From an uncultured Christensenella sp. (GTDB taxonomy: Bacteria > Bacillota > Clostridia > Christensenellales > UBA1242), in contig CASGDZ010000002.1 of assembly GCA_949300385.1 (NCBI GenBank), positions 1 to 42,988 of the forward strand: DNA of 42,988 bases, given 5' to 3'. Shown here one piece after another: positions 1-7,532 of this stretch. Numbering within the stretch: position 1 is the stretch's first letter; each line of letters starts with the position of its first letter. Under the pieces are notes generated by a model, which saw only the letters and a list, made by a program, of their open reading frames with translations, had not been told where the DNA came from and did no database searches. A program made the translations under genes and the position numbers.

Positions 1-144
1 AGGTTGGTCTCTCTTTATTACCTTTTGTGGAGTAGGAGGCAGGCTTGACACATATTCATCACTTAAAAATGGATTATAAGGATGAATATTAATCATAAGT
101 CGGTTATTATAAACCGAAACTTTTACTTTTCTTTTTTCTTCCAT
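1..144 (-). CDS. Partial hypothetical protein, N-terminal 48 residues
   Basis: Reading leftward from an ATG at 144, the frame stays open to the window edge, giving 48 residues that begin MEEKRKVKVSVYNNRLMINI and then run into a Pro/Ser-rich stretch. An SD-like GAGGAT lies about 6 nt upstream (151-156), which fixes the start. The opening beta-strand-like Lys/Val pattern faintly recalls ZapA-type N-termini, but the following residues do not fit, so no family is assigned. The gene lies on the element side of the tRNA-Arg scar at 698-742, so it may be cargo of an integrated element. Confidence 0.6.
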   Translation of the reverse strand, partial: MEEKRKVKVSVYNNRLMINIHPYNPFLSDEYVSSLPPTPQKVIKRDQP

Positions 145-221
145 GTTTTATCCTCACTTATAAAATATAAATTTTAGTTTTATATGAAAAACTAATAAAA
201 ACTTAAATGTGTAAAATGTTA

Positions 222-244
222 TTACGTCATAATATTCCCTCCTT
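222..244 (-). other. Minimal ORF (Met-Thr-stop-stop) with a strong ribosome-binding site
   Basis: On the minus strand a full SD (AAGGAGGG, 237-244) is followed after 6 nt by ATG ACG TAA TAA. The spacing is ideal for initiation, yet the reading frame closes after two codons with a double stop. It lies about 78 nt upstream of the partial gene at 144. It is either a leader minigene or the surviving start of a frame-shifted gene. Phage lambda bar minigenes have the same start-codon-stop design, but no relationship is claimed. Confidence 0.5.
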
Positions 245-264
245 AATTTAAAAATGGATAGAGT

Positions 265-302
265 TAGGGTATAAAAATAAATAATAAATATTTTTATCCC
301 TA
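265..302. repeat. Imperfect inverted repeat, 14-15 bp arms
   Basis: TAGGGTATAAAAATA (265-279) is matched by TATTTTTATCCCTA (289-302) with one bulged base. It lies upstream, in the minus-strand sense, of the strong SD at 237-244, where an operator or a leader hairpin could act. Function is unknown. Confidence 0.6.
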
Positions 303-697
303 TAATAAATTTAGTGTAAAATTTTTTTAACGAAGATAATATTAAATCGAAACTTGGGAATTTTATTCATAAGAACATATATCTCGTAACTTACACAAAC
401 CATTCGTTATATTAAATAGGAAGATATATTATATAATAAGATTATTAATATAAAATTTTTGAGATTAGATTATTATTAAAATAAATCTCTCTTTCATTTG
501 ACTAATGAAAACTCAAAAAGTAAATCGTTATAAAAATTTTTATAAAAGTTTTTCACTAAAAGTTGCAAAAGTGGGTAGCATACACACAATTCTCACAATT
601 TACATAACTTAGAAAACTTATCACTTAATTTTGCAAAACCTACTAAAATAACACACATTAGAAAGGTAAGAAAACCTATTTTATCAATAACAGTTAT

Positions 698-742
698 CTA
701 CGGAACCAAAGGCCGGGGGTTCGAATCCCTCTGGACGCACCA
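698..742 (+). pseudogene. Displaced 3' half of tRNA-Arg(ACG)
   Basis: The segment reads as the exact 3' part of a tRNA: anticodon loop CTACGGA (698-704, anticodon ACG), 3' anticodon stem ACCAA, variable loop AGGCC, T-arm GGGGG-TTCGAAT-CCCTC, acceptor TGGACGC, discriminator A, encoded CCA (740-742). The 5' half is missing: the five bases before the loop (GTTAT) cannot pair with ACCAA, and no GCGTCCA acceptor strand occurs upstream. The break falls at the anticodon loop, a common crossover point for tyrosine integrases. A native terminator follows at once. The inference is that an element has integrated to the left and the intact tRNA lies at its far end, outside the window. Confidence 0.8.
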
Positions 743-747
743 AAACT

Positions 748-774
748 ATCTAAGGTTTAATCCTTAGATTTTTT
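748..774 (+). terminator. Intrinsic terminator of the original tRNA-Arg gene
   Basis: Perfect 8-bp stem ATCTAAGG/CCTTAGAT with a 6-nt loop and a run of six T, beginning 5 nt after the CCA end of the tRNA-Arg fragment. Its survival next to a headless tRNA supports the displacement interpretation. Confidence 0.85.
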
Positions 775-854
775 ATTTATAAAAGTTTTTATTATAATAA
801 TTCCAACATTTTGTCAATTGTTAACTGCATATATACTATTATATAGTATAACTA

Positions 855-883
855 TTGACATGAATTCTATCATATGCTATAAT
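855..883 (+). promoter_or_regulatory. Consensus sigma-A promoter for the SHOCT membrane gene
   Basis: TTGACA (855-860), 17-nt spacer, TATAAT (878-883). Both hexamers match the consensus exactly. The start codon is 25 nt downstream with an AGGAG SD between, giving a conventional leader. Confidence 0.9.
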
Positions 884-908
884 TTTACTATCAATTTAGG
901 AGAATAAA

Positions 909-1562
909 ATGAATTACAATAAAAGTAAACGCTCACTAGAAAAAGCATCGGGAATATTGGGAATAATATCTTCTTCTTTCACTGTTTTTTATGCTGTTGC
1001 AATAGTATTTATAGGGTTTTTATTAAATTTTAATACTTCACAATTGACCGAAACGACTTATAGCGATACTTATTACGCTGATACCTACTATTCCGCGACA
1101 AGCAATTTTGAAAATTTTATTGGTATTTTATATATATTATTAGGAATTTGCATTTTAATTTTTGCAATATGCGGAATAATATTTTCTTCAAAAGTTATAC
1201 CTTCTCCGTTACAAAAAGATGGTACATTAAAAAATAGAAAAGGTGTACGAATCACCATGTTGATTTTTATGATATTAACAGGAAATTGGATCTCTGCTGG
1301 ATTAATGATTGCTGTGCTTTGCTCAAAAGACTTTATGCCTTCTAAAGAACCTGCAGTCACACCAAAAGAAAAACCAACCGAACCTTTAATAAGTAAACAT
1401 ATTCTTGATAACAACAAAACTGAAAAAAGAATAGAAAATAAAGACGATTACATTCATAATATTGAAGAACTAAAGCGCTTAAAGAAAGACGGAATCATCG
1501 ATGAAGAAACCTACAAACGCGCACTTGAAAAAATTATTACTAAAATTGCGAATGACGAATAA
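909..1562 (+). CDS. Small membrane protein with C-terminal SHOCT-like motif
   Basis: 217 residues. Hydrophobic segments lie at about 14-40, 70-94 and 113-138, with a Tyr/Thr-rich loop (46-63) between the first two. The C-terminal cytoplasmic-looking tail ends in a short helical motif at 183-213 (EELKRLKKDGIIDEETYKRA) matching the SHOCT pattern, a short domain found at the end of many unrelated proteins and thought to mediate oligomerisation or contacts. The N-terminal part resembles DUF4064-type small membrane proteins in layout, which is a weak comparison. The start is set by AGGAG 5-6 nt upstream and a perfect promoter. It is monocistronic, between the tRNA-Arg terminator and a bidirectional terminator. 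Precise function unknown. Confidence 0.85.
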   Translation: MNYNKSKRSLEKASGILGIISSSFTVFYAVAIVFIGFLLNFNTSQLTETTYSDTYYADTYYSATSNFENFIGILYILLGICILIFAICGIIFSSKVIPSPLQKDGTLKNRKGVRITMLIFMILTGNWISAGLMIAVLCSKDFMPSKEPAVTPKEKPTEPLISKHILDNNKTEKRIENKDDYIHNIEELKRLKKDGIIDEETYKRALEKIITKIANDE

Positions 1563-1622
1563 TCTGTTTTTTACAAATAAATTTTAGTTTAGTGAATTTT
1601 ACTTTTATAAAATTTGATACAG

Positions 1623-1657
1623 AAAAAAGACTTTTGCTTATAACAAAAGTCTTTTTT
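1623..1657. terminator. Bidirectional terminator
   Basis: Long stem with arms at 1623-1636 and 1644-1657 built on AGACTTTTG/CAAAAGTCT with A and T tracts at either side. It serves the SHOCT gene on the + strand and ends exactly before the stop codon of the leftward ankyrin remnant. Confidence 0.9.
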
Positions 1658-1658
1658 G

Positions 1659-2135
1659 TTAATCACTTTCTCTGCCTCGAATTTTTGACATTCTAGTTTG
1701 AGCAAACTTCCTATTTGCATAGCGTTTAGCATCATCATTTTTGTTTATAAAATTGTTAAGAGTTTTTATCGTTTCATAATCTTCATAAATAGTAGCAACT
1801 TTTACTAATTTTTCTGCTATTGCAGGACTAACATATATACCATTTGATATCTTTTCCGTTATCCATGAATAAATTGATTTAATTTCTTTGTTTTTCAATT
1901 CATGTTCTTTTAATTCAGAAATGTGTATTATGCGCTCATTAAACTTCGTTTGCAAGTTTTCGCACTTCACTAAAAACTCATGAGCTTCAAAATTATCTGC
2001 TTCTTTAGCGTGGTCAGATGCTGTTTTTCCGTCTATATCATACCACAAAACATCCGCACGATTTGAAACTAAAAATTTAAGTTGTGCGATTTTATCTTCG
2101 CAGTTTGTCGCCCACCAAATTATTGGAGTTAGCAC
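1659..2135 (-). pseudogene. Ankyrin-repeat protein remnant, 5'-truncated
   Basis: 158 codons are open from a GTG at 2135. The first 55 residues look like part of an ankyrin array (TPIIWWA... and DGKTASDHAKEADNFEAHEF). The remainder is helical and charged and resembles no family I know. Upstream of the GTG the frame stays open to 2183 with no ATG and no SD, and a single repeat without partners is not a stable ankyrin fold. The simplest reading is the 3' part of a larger ankyrin gene whose 5' end is gone. An alternative is a short functional protein started at GTG without an SD, which is less likely. Confidence 0.55.
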
Positions 2136-2221
2136 CGACTTTTTATTAGGTTTAGAAATATAAAATTTTATATTGATTAGTATTTATTTTTTTTAAGTAT
2201 ACATAAAAACTTTAATTTTAA

Positions 2222-2250
2222 TTGATAGGTTTAAAATATTTTGTTATAAT
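2222..2250 (+). promoter_or_regulatory. Extended -10 promoter predicting a leaderless mRNA (IMPase gene)
   Basis: TTGATA (2222-2227), 17-nt spacer, TGT TATAAT (-10 at 2245-2250). Only 6 nt separate the -10 from the ATG at 2257, so the normal start point coincides with the start codon. There is no room for an SD. Confidence 0.85.
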
Positions 2251-2256
2251 GATCAC

Positions 2257-3003
2257 ATGAAAATTGAATCAAAAAATTATTTAAAGATAGCAAAGTTTTT
2301 ATTAAAAATTGAAAAGCAGGCTTACAGAAAAATCAAAGGACTTAAATTTGACATTAATGATAAAAGTTCGAATGATATTGTCACTAGTTGTGATTTATAT
2401 GTTGAAAAGTTCTTGTTAAATAAAATTCATTCTGTTTACCCAAATACAAAGATTGTTAGCGAAGAATCATTTTCTTCTGTAAAGGCAGAGGGCACATTTT
2501 TTACGATTGACCCTATAGATGGCACTAAAAATTTTGCAAACGGGAATGAAAATTGGGGAATTCAAATTGCATATATTGAAAATGATATTCCTATTGCTAG
2601 TGCAATATTTATGCCTTATTTTGGTGGGTTTTACGCAGCCAAAGATTGTGGCGCATTCAAAAATGGTAAGCGTTTTTTCACTACTGCACGCGAACTAAAA
2701 TACTCCCTTGCCGAAATAAATTATATTAACCTTTCTTTACTTAATAAAAAGCAATATAGAAACATAACGCAAAGTGTATTAGATATTAGAGATTGCGGTG
2801 CTTCATGCAAGATATATACATCACTGGCGCAGGGACAACTTGGCGTAAAACTAGATATTGGACATTGTAACCCTTGGGATGTTTTACCTGGAATTATACT
2901 AACAAATGAAGCCAAATGTGAAACTAAACAATTTGATGATTTTACAATAACTGCAACTAGCAAAGAAAATTTAGACGAGATAATTGGCAAACTTAAAAGT
3001 TAG
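2257..3003 (+). CDS. Inositol-monophosphatase-family phosphatase
   Basis: 248 residues, the usual length for the IMPase/SuhB/CysQ superfamily of Mg2+- and Li+-sensitive phosphomonoesterases. Visible motifs: the acidic pair in VSEES (69-70), the metal-binding signature DPIDGTKNF (85-93), and the C-terminal NPWDVLPG (about 205-212), whose Asp is the third metal ligand. The substrate (inositol phosphate, PAP or a sugar phosphate) cannot be read from sequence. The start is fixed by the promoter: the -10 box ends 6 nt before ATG and no SD exists, so a leaderless message is predicted. It is monocistronic, with 129 nt to mnmE, which has its own promoter of the same design. Confidence 0.9.
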   Translation: MKIESKNYLKIAKFLLKIEKQAYRKIKGLKFDINDKSSNDIVTSCDLYVEKFLLNKIHSVYPNTKIVSEESFSSVKAEGTFFTIDPIDGTKNFANGNENWGIQIAYIENDIPIASAIFMPYFGGFYAAKDCGAFKNGKRFFTTARELKYSLAEINYINLSLLNKKQYRNITQSVLDIRDCGASCKIYTSLAQGQLGVKLDIGHCNPWDVLPGIILTNEAKCETKQFDDFTITATSKENLDEIIGKLKS

Positions 3004-3097
3004 ATTTCTCTTCAATTTTTCATTATTGTATTTTTTATAAATCATAAAATATTTTGTTATTTAATCATTAATTTATTTTGTTATTTATTTTTAATAG

Positions 3098-3126
3098 TTG
3101 AAAATATTGTTATAGAGTGTTATAAT
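3098..3126 (+). promoter_or_regulatory. Extended -10 promoter predicting a leaderless mnmE mRNA
   Basis: TTGAAA (3098-3103), 17-nt spacer, TGT TATAAT (-10 at 3121-3126), then 6 nt to the mnmE ATG. No SD can fit between them. Confidence 0.85.
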
Positions 3127-3132
3127 AAAAGC

Positions 3133-4431
3133 ATGGAAAATACTATTGTAGCACTAGCAACTCCGCCCGGAAATAGTGGGGTTGCCGTTGTACGAATAAG
3201 CGGAGAAAAAGCAAAGGAAATTTTACAAAAAATTACTCGTTTAAACATTGAATTTACTCCTAGACATATGTATCTAAAAAATGTATATGCTGGCGATATT
3301 GTAGATAAATGTTTAGTCGTATTTTTTGCTTCTCCAATGAGTTATACTGGCGAAGATGTAGTTGAAATACAATCGCACGGCGGATATTTTTTGTCTCAAA
3401 AAATCATAGAAGAGTGCATTAGATTAGGCGCTGTGTTAGCCACTCCTGGCGAATTCAGTAAGCGCGCTTTCATTAATGGAAAACTTTCTATCGATCAAGC
3501 GGAAGGTATAATGGATCTAATAAATGCTGAAAGCGATATGCAGGCAAAGATGAGCAGTTCACTCATGCAAGGAAAATTGTTTGATATGATAAAAACTTAT
3601 CAAAGCGAATTGACTGATCTACTCGCAGAAATTGAAGCAAAACTCGACTACCCAGAATATGAATACTCAGAGAAAGAATCTTCCGATGTTATAAATAGGA
3701 TTTCATCTTTGATAGTCAAACTTTCAGAATTAATATCGGATAGCAAGAGTGGTATTATTATAAAAAATGGAGTAAATGTAGCAATTGTTGGTGCACCTAA
3801 TGTCGGTAAATCTAGTATACTTAACGCGATGACAAAATCAAATAAGGCGATTGTTACTGATATAGCGGGAACAACGCGCGATGTGGTTGACGCAGAATAC
3901 GAATATAATGGAATTATTTTTAGATTATATGATACTGCCGGCATACATGAAAGTAGTGATATCGTAGAAAAAATTGGCATAGATAGGGCTAAAAAGACAC
4001 TGGAAGATAGCGATATAGTTCTCCTTGTATCGGACAAAGACAATATTTGTGAAATCAAGACAAACAAGCCTAGTATATCCGTATTTAACAAGTCTGATAT
4101 ATCTATTGAAAATAATAAAAATTTTGACATTTTCATAAGTGCAAAAACTGGCGAGAATCTAGAAAAATTAAAAGAATTAATATTTAGTAAAACAGTAAAA
4201 TCCGATATTCGTTCAGATAAATTTTATCTAACCAATACAAGACATATTGAATGTATAAAACACGCCTGTGAAGCACTAGACAGAGCTAAAAATATGTTTA
4301 ATGTTACTACAATGGATATTATTAGTTATGAATTAAAACAGGCATGGTCAAAATTGGGCGAAGTATCCGGAATTACAAGTGACGAAGCAATTATTGACCA
4401 AATCTTTTCAAAGTTTTGTTTAGGAAAATAA
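3133..4431 (+). CDS. mnmE: tRNA modification GTPase MnmE (TrmE)
   Basis: 432 residues. MnmE works with MnmG to place the (carboxymethyl)aminomethyl group on the wobble uridine U34 of certain tRNAs. It has an N-terminal tetrahydrofolate-binding domain (about 1-115), a helical domain, and an inserted G domain. G-domain motifs are GAPNVGKSS (220-228), TTRD, DTAG (267-270) and NKSD (320-323). The protein ends in FCLGK, carrying the conserved C-terminal cysteine. mnmE usually follows jag; here it lies about 15 kb away and heads an mnmE-mnmG-rsmG block. The start codon is read as leaderless. Confidence 0.97.
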   Translation: MENTIVALATPPGNSGVAVVRISGEKAKEILQKITRLNIEFTPRHMYLKNVYAGDIVDKCLVVFFASPMSYTGEDVVEIQSHGGYFLSQKIIEECIRLGAVLATPGEFSKRAFINGKLSIDQAEGIMDLINAESDMQAKMSSSLMQGKLFDMIKTYQSELTDLLAEIEAKLDYPEYEYSEKESSDVINRISSLIVKLSELISDSKSGIIIKNGVNVAIVGAPNVGKSSILNAMTKSNKAIVTDIAGTTRDVVDAEYEYNGIIFRLYDTAGIHESSDIVEKIGIDRAKKTLEDSDIVLLVSDKDNICEIKTNKPSISVFNKSDISIENNKNFDIFISAKTGENLEKLKELIFSKTVKSDIRSDKFYLTNTRHIECIKHACEALDRAKNMFNVTTMDIISYELKQAWSKLGEVSGITSDEAIIDQIFSKFCLGK

Positions 4432-4560
4432 TATTATAGTAATGAGTATCAATTTATTTTGATTTCCTTTTATCTTAGAAATTTTTAAATAGTATATATT
4501 AATATTTTATAATTTTTTATTTAGTAAATTAAAAAATAACTATGCAAATTTCTTTTAATG

Positions 4561-4569
4561 TGATATAAT
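4561..4569 (+). promoter_or_regulatory. Extended -10 element predicting leaderless mnmG mRNA
   Basis: TGA TATAAT (4561-4569) with a poor -35 (TATGCA at about 4541). Seven nt separate the -10 from the ATG at 4577. An earlier in-frame ATG at 4568 overlaps the -10 box itself and so would not be transcribed from this promoter. Confidence 0.7.
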
Positions 4570-4576
4570 GAGCGAT

Positions 4577-6439
4577 ATGATAAATGCAGTGGCAGATTAT
4601 GATGCAATAGTGATTGGAAGTGGACATGCTGGTAGTGAAGCAAGCCTTGCTTTATCACGCCTAAATAAGCGAACGCTTTTAACAACTTTAAATCTTGACA
4701 GTATTGCTTTTTTAGCGTGCAATCCATCAATTGGTGGTACAGCAAAAGGTCAACTCGCAGGTGAAGTAGATGCCTTAGGTGGCGAAATGGGCATTAATGC
4801 GGACAAGGCAATGCTTCAACTCAGAATGTTAAATTCAGGTAAAGGTCCTGCAGTTCATTCTCTGCGCGCACAAGTCGATAAAGTCGTATATCATAACGAA
4901 ATGAAACATACTATTGAACGACAGAAAAATCTTGATATTTTACAATGCGAAGTGGCTGAAATCTTAGTAGAAGACGGGCGCGTAGTCGGCGTTAAAACTA
5001 GCATGGGCGAAATATTTTCTTGCCGTGCGGTGGTGGTTGCGACTGGTGTATACTTAAATTCAAAAATCATTATTGGTGATTATACTAAAAATACCGGTCC
5101 CAATGGTTACGAAGCAAGCACACATCTTACACAATCTTTAATGGACTTAGGCATTGAAATTAGACGATTCAAAACGGGGACTCCCGCGCGTGTTGATGGA
5201 AAAACAATAGATTATTCAAAATTTGAAGTCCAGCCGGTCGATGATTTAATTGGCGGATTCTCTGTCAAAACTAAGAAAATAAAAAATAAAAAAGTTTGTT
5301 TCTTAGGCTACACTTCAAAAGAAATGCACGACCTTATTAAACAAAATATTTCGCGCGCACCTCTTTATTCAGGCAAAATTCACGGCATTGGCCCGCGATA
5401 TTGTCCAAGTATTGAAGATAAAATTATGCGTTTTAGCGATAAAGAGCGTCATCAACTTTTCTTAGAGCCAGAGAGCGCATACACAGATGAAATCTATGTT
5501 CAGGGTATTTCAAGTAGTATGCCATGTGATGTGCAACGCGATATGTACCGATTAATACCAGGGTTTGAAAATGTTAAAATTATGCGCTTTGCATACGCTA
5601 TTGAATATGACTGCATTAATGCAACTGAACTTAAAAACAACCTTGAATCAAAAAAAATATACGGATTGTTTTTTGCAGGACAAATTAATGGAACAAGCGG
5701 TTACGAGGAAGCTGCCGCACAAGGAATAATGGCGGGAATTAATGCTGAACGATATATTGATAACAAGTCGCCTTTTGTTCTCAGTCGCGATCAGGCGTAC
5801 ATTGGTGTTCTTATTGATGACCTTACTACAAAAGATATAATCGAGCCATATCGAATGATGACAAGTCGCGCTGAATATAGACTTATTATTCGTCAAGATA
5901 ATTGCGATATTCGCTTAACAGAATTAGGGCATGAAATAGGTCTTGTAGACAACGCTAGATATAAAAAGTTTAAAGAAAAATTGAAGCAAATCGAGTTTGT
6001 GAAATCTACACTAAATTGCATGAAAAATCCAAAAGAACTTACCCCATTATTCACGGACAAAAACGAAAGCATACCTAAGTCAGGTTTAACTCTAAAAGAT
6101 GTCATTAAGCGAAACAATATTAATATTTTTGATGTAAAAGAATACTTTAACTTGTTTGAAAATATACCTAACAATATACTAGATTATGTAAATACTGAAA
6201 TAAAATATGAAGGATATATAAAAAACGAGCAAGATTTAATTAATAAACAAAAGCGAACAGAAAATATATCTCTTCCCGACATAAATTATTCTTCAATTTC
6301 GGGTCTTCGCCTTGAAGCAAGACAAAAACTAGATAAGTTTAAACCTGCAACAATCGGTCAAGCAAAACGAATCGATGGCGTTAGCCCAAGTGATATAAAT
6401 GTTCTTTTAGTCTACTTAAAAATGAAAGGGAAAATGTAA
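4577..6439 (+). CDS. mnmG: tRNA uridine-5-carboxymethylaminomethyl modification enzyme MnmG (GidA)
   Basis: 620 residues from ATG 4577, the normal family size. It is the FAD- and NADH-dependent partner of MnmE in wobble-uridine modification. The FAD-binding dinucleotide motif GSGHAGSEAS lies close to the N-terminus, followed by the family signature CNPSIGGTAKG. The central region has GTPARVDG and INGTSGYEEAAAQG, and the C-terminal helical domain for MnmE and tRNA contact is complete. I choose 4577 over the in-frame ATG at 4568 because the latter sits inside the -10 box. The residues added by the earlier start (MSD) have no counterpart in family N-termini. Confidence 0.96.
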   Translation: MINAVADYDAIVIGSGHAGSEASLALSRLNKRTLLTTLNLDSIAFLACNPSIGGTAKGQLAGEVDALGGEMGINADKAMLQLRMLNSGKGPAVHSLRAQVDKVVYHNEMKHTIERQKNLDILQCEVAEILVEDGRVVGVKTSMGEIFSCRAVVVATGVYLNSKIIIGDYTKNTGPNGYEASTHLTQSLMDLGIEIRRFKTGTPARVDGKTIDYSKFEVQPVDDLIGGFSVKTKKIKNKKVCFLGYTSKEMHDLIKQNISRAPLYSGKIHGIGPRYCPSIEDKIMRFSDKERHQLFLEPESAYTDEIYVQGISSSMPCDVQRDMYRLIPGFENVKIMRFAYAIEYDCINATELKNNLESKKIYGLFFAGQINGTSGYEEAAAQGIMAGINAERYIDNKSPFVLSRDQAYIGVLIDDLTTKDIIEPYRMMTSRAEYRLIIRQDNCDIRLTELGHEIGLVDNARYKKFKEKLKQIEFVKSTLNCMKNPKELTPLFTDKNESIPKSGLTLKDVIKRNNINIFDVKEYFNLFENIPNNILDYVNTEIKYEGYIKNEQDLINKQKRTENISLPDINYSSISGLRLEARQKLDKFKPATIGQAKRIDGVSPSDINVLLVYLKMKGKM

Positions 6440-6477
6440 TTATTTATATTTGAAATTAAATAAAAAATTATCTCCAC

Positions 6478-6503
6478 TATAATTCTATATGACTAATGAT
6501 TAA
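6478..6503 (+). promoter_or_regulatory. -10 box followed by a four-codon ORF before rsmG
   Basis: TATAAT (6478-6483) is followed after 5 nt by ATG ACT AAT GAT TAA (6489-6503). The rsmG ATG lies 8 nt beyond this stop. The spacing matches the leaderless promoters nearby, so the tiny ORF could be read from the very 5' end with reinitiation at rsmG. The -35 is weak (a TTGAAA at 6450 is 22 nt away), and rsmG may also be reached by read-through from mnmG. Confidence 0.4.
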
Positions 6504-6511
6504 GAATAAAA

Positions 6512-7189
6512 ATGAAAAATATTAATGATTTAGAACAACTAGTTTTACAAAATAATAAAAAGTTTGATATATATTATCAATCACTCATTTCATACAATGA
6601 AAAAGTAAATTTAACTACAATTGTAGAAAAGAACGAAGTATATACTAAGCATTTTTTAGATAGCATATTACCTATTGATTATATTCCAACTGGTGCAAAA
6701 ATAGTAGATGTTGGAACAGGCGCAGGTTTTCCTGGTCTTCCTATTAAAATTGTGCGCGATGATGTTAATTTAACTTTAGTTGATAGTTTAAATAAAAGAA
6801 TCAATTTCTTAAACGAAGTAAAAAAACTATTAAATATCGAATACACTTGCATTCATAGTCGAGCAGAAGATTTTGCAAAGACTAATCGTGAAAGTTTTGA
6901 TATTGCTGTAGCCCGAGCAGTGGCAAAACTTAATACACTACTTGAATATCTCTTACCATTAGTTAAAATAGGTGGCTATGTCCTAGCTTATAAAGCGACA
7001 AATGCAGAGAACGAACTTGAAGAATCAAAGCATGCAATATCTGTACTAGGCGGTGAATATATAACTACTTTAAAATTTTATCTTCCTAATAATTCGGGGG
7101 AAAGAAATATTATAATAATTAAAAAAATTAAATTTACCCCTTTAATTTATCCAAGAGGTCAAAATAAACCAAAATTAAATCCTATATAA
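6512..7189 (+). CDS. rsmG: 16S rRNA (guanine527-N7)-methyltransferase RsmG (GidB)
   Basis: 225 residues. It methylates G527 of 16S rRNA using S-adenosylmethionine. The SAM-binding glycine loop VDVGTGAGFPG is at 65-75, followed by LVDSLNKRINFL and the family motif AVARAVAKLNTLLEY. The C-terminus has the usual YPRGQNKPKLNP ending. It follows mnmG by 72 nt, as in many Firmicutes. There is no clear SD; a four-codon ORF sits just upstream. The long AT-only region after it separates it from recF. Confidence 0.96.
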   Translation: MKNINDLEQLVLQNNKKFDIYYQSLISYNEKVNLTTIVEKNEVYTKHFLDSILPIDYIPTGAKIVDVGTGAGFPGLPIKIVRDDVNLTLVDSLNKRINFLNEVKKLLNIEYTCIHSRAEDFAKTNRESFDIAVARAVAKLNTLLEYLLPLVKIGGYVLAYKATNAENELEESKHAISVLGGEYITTLKFYLPNNSGERNIIIIKKIKFTPLIYPRGQNKPKLNPI

Positions 7190-7496
7190 TTTCTAAATTA
7201 AAATTAAATTAAGCAAATAAAAATAATTTATAAATATTTAAATTATTTTTTTATTTATAATCTTATATAATATTATATTTTAATTAATTATAATTTTTGC
7301 ATAAATTATTTTTTCTTATCATTATATATACGCGTACGCGCGCACGCGCGCGCGAAAAAAATTAATAAAAAAATTATAATATGTTTTGTTTTTATTTAAT
7401 AAAAAAATAAAAATTGAAAAAATATAATTAAAATTTAAATAAATATTATTAATTATTATCAATTTTTAAAAATTTTTATATGTTTTAAATCTAAAA
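7190..7496. other. AT-rich intergenic region with one CG island
   Basis: About 300 nt of nearly pure A/T between rsmG and the recF promoter, with no ORF and no clear DnaA box. The only G/C-rich material is the alternating CG tract described next. Confidence 0.7.
7323..7355. repeat. Strict alternating pyrimidine-purine tract (Z-DNA-prone)
   Basis: 33 consecutive bases alternate pyrimidine and purine without a break: TATATATA, then mostly CG dinucleotides (7331-7354), then A. Long CG alternation is the best-known Z-DNA-forming sequence and is very unusual in a genome this AT-rich. It sits about 2.7 kb from the dnaA-dnaN oriC region, just upstream of recF. Confidence 0.85.
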
Positions 7497-7525
7497 TTGA
7501 CAATTTTATAAATTTAATATATAAT
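7497..7525 (+). promoter_or_regulatory. Perfect consensus promoter predicting leaderless recF mRNA
   Basis: TTGACA (7497-7502), 17-nt spacer, TATAAT (7520-7525), 7 nt, then the recF ATG at 7533. Both hexamers match the consensus, and transcription should start at the start codon. Confidence 0.88.
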
Positions 7526-7532
7526 ATAAATA

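Larger units (their letters stand above)
145..697. other. AT-rich non-coding stretch at the end of a possible integrated element
   Basis: No convincing gene is visible in these 553 bases apart from the three-codon ORF described separately. The stretch contains several inverted repeats: 265-279/289-302, a hairpin TTTCATT/AATGAAA at 492-510, and an 18-base AT-only palindrome at 528-545. Such symmetry is what one might expect at integrase or excisionase binding regions next to an attachment site, but AT-rich DNA yields palindromes easily, so this is only suggestive. Confidence 0.4.

Noticed and set aside
698..742. Intact tRNA or tmRNA 3' end
   Set aside because: The 5' acceptor strand and D-arm are absent upstream, and no tmRNA 5' domain is visible; the fragment aligns as tRNA-Arg(ACG) from the anticodon loop onward.
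3648..4136. 162-codon minus-strand frame inside mnmE
   Set aside because: Shadow of a confidently assigned gene; no promoter or SD on that strand.
4568..4576. Start of mnmG at the earlier ATG (4568)
   Set aside because: That ATG lies within the TATAAT box, so it would be upstream of the transcript start; 4577 fits the leaderless spacing and family N-termini.
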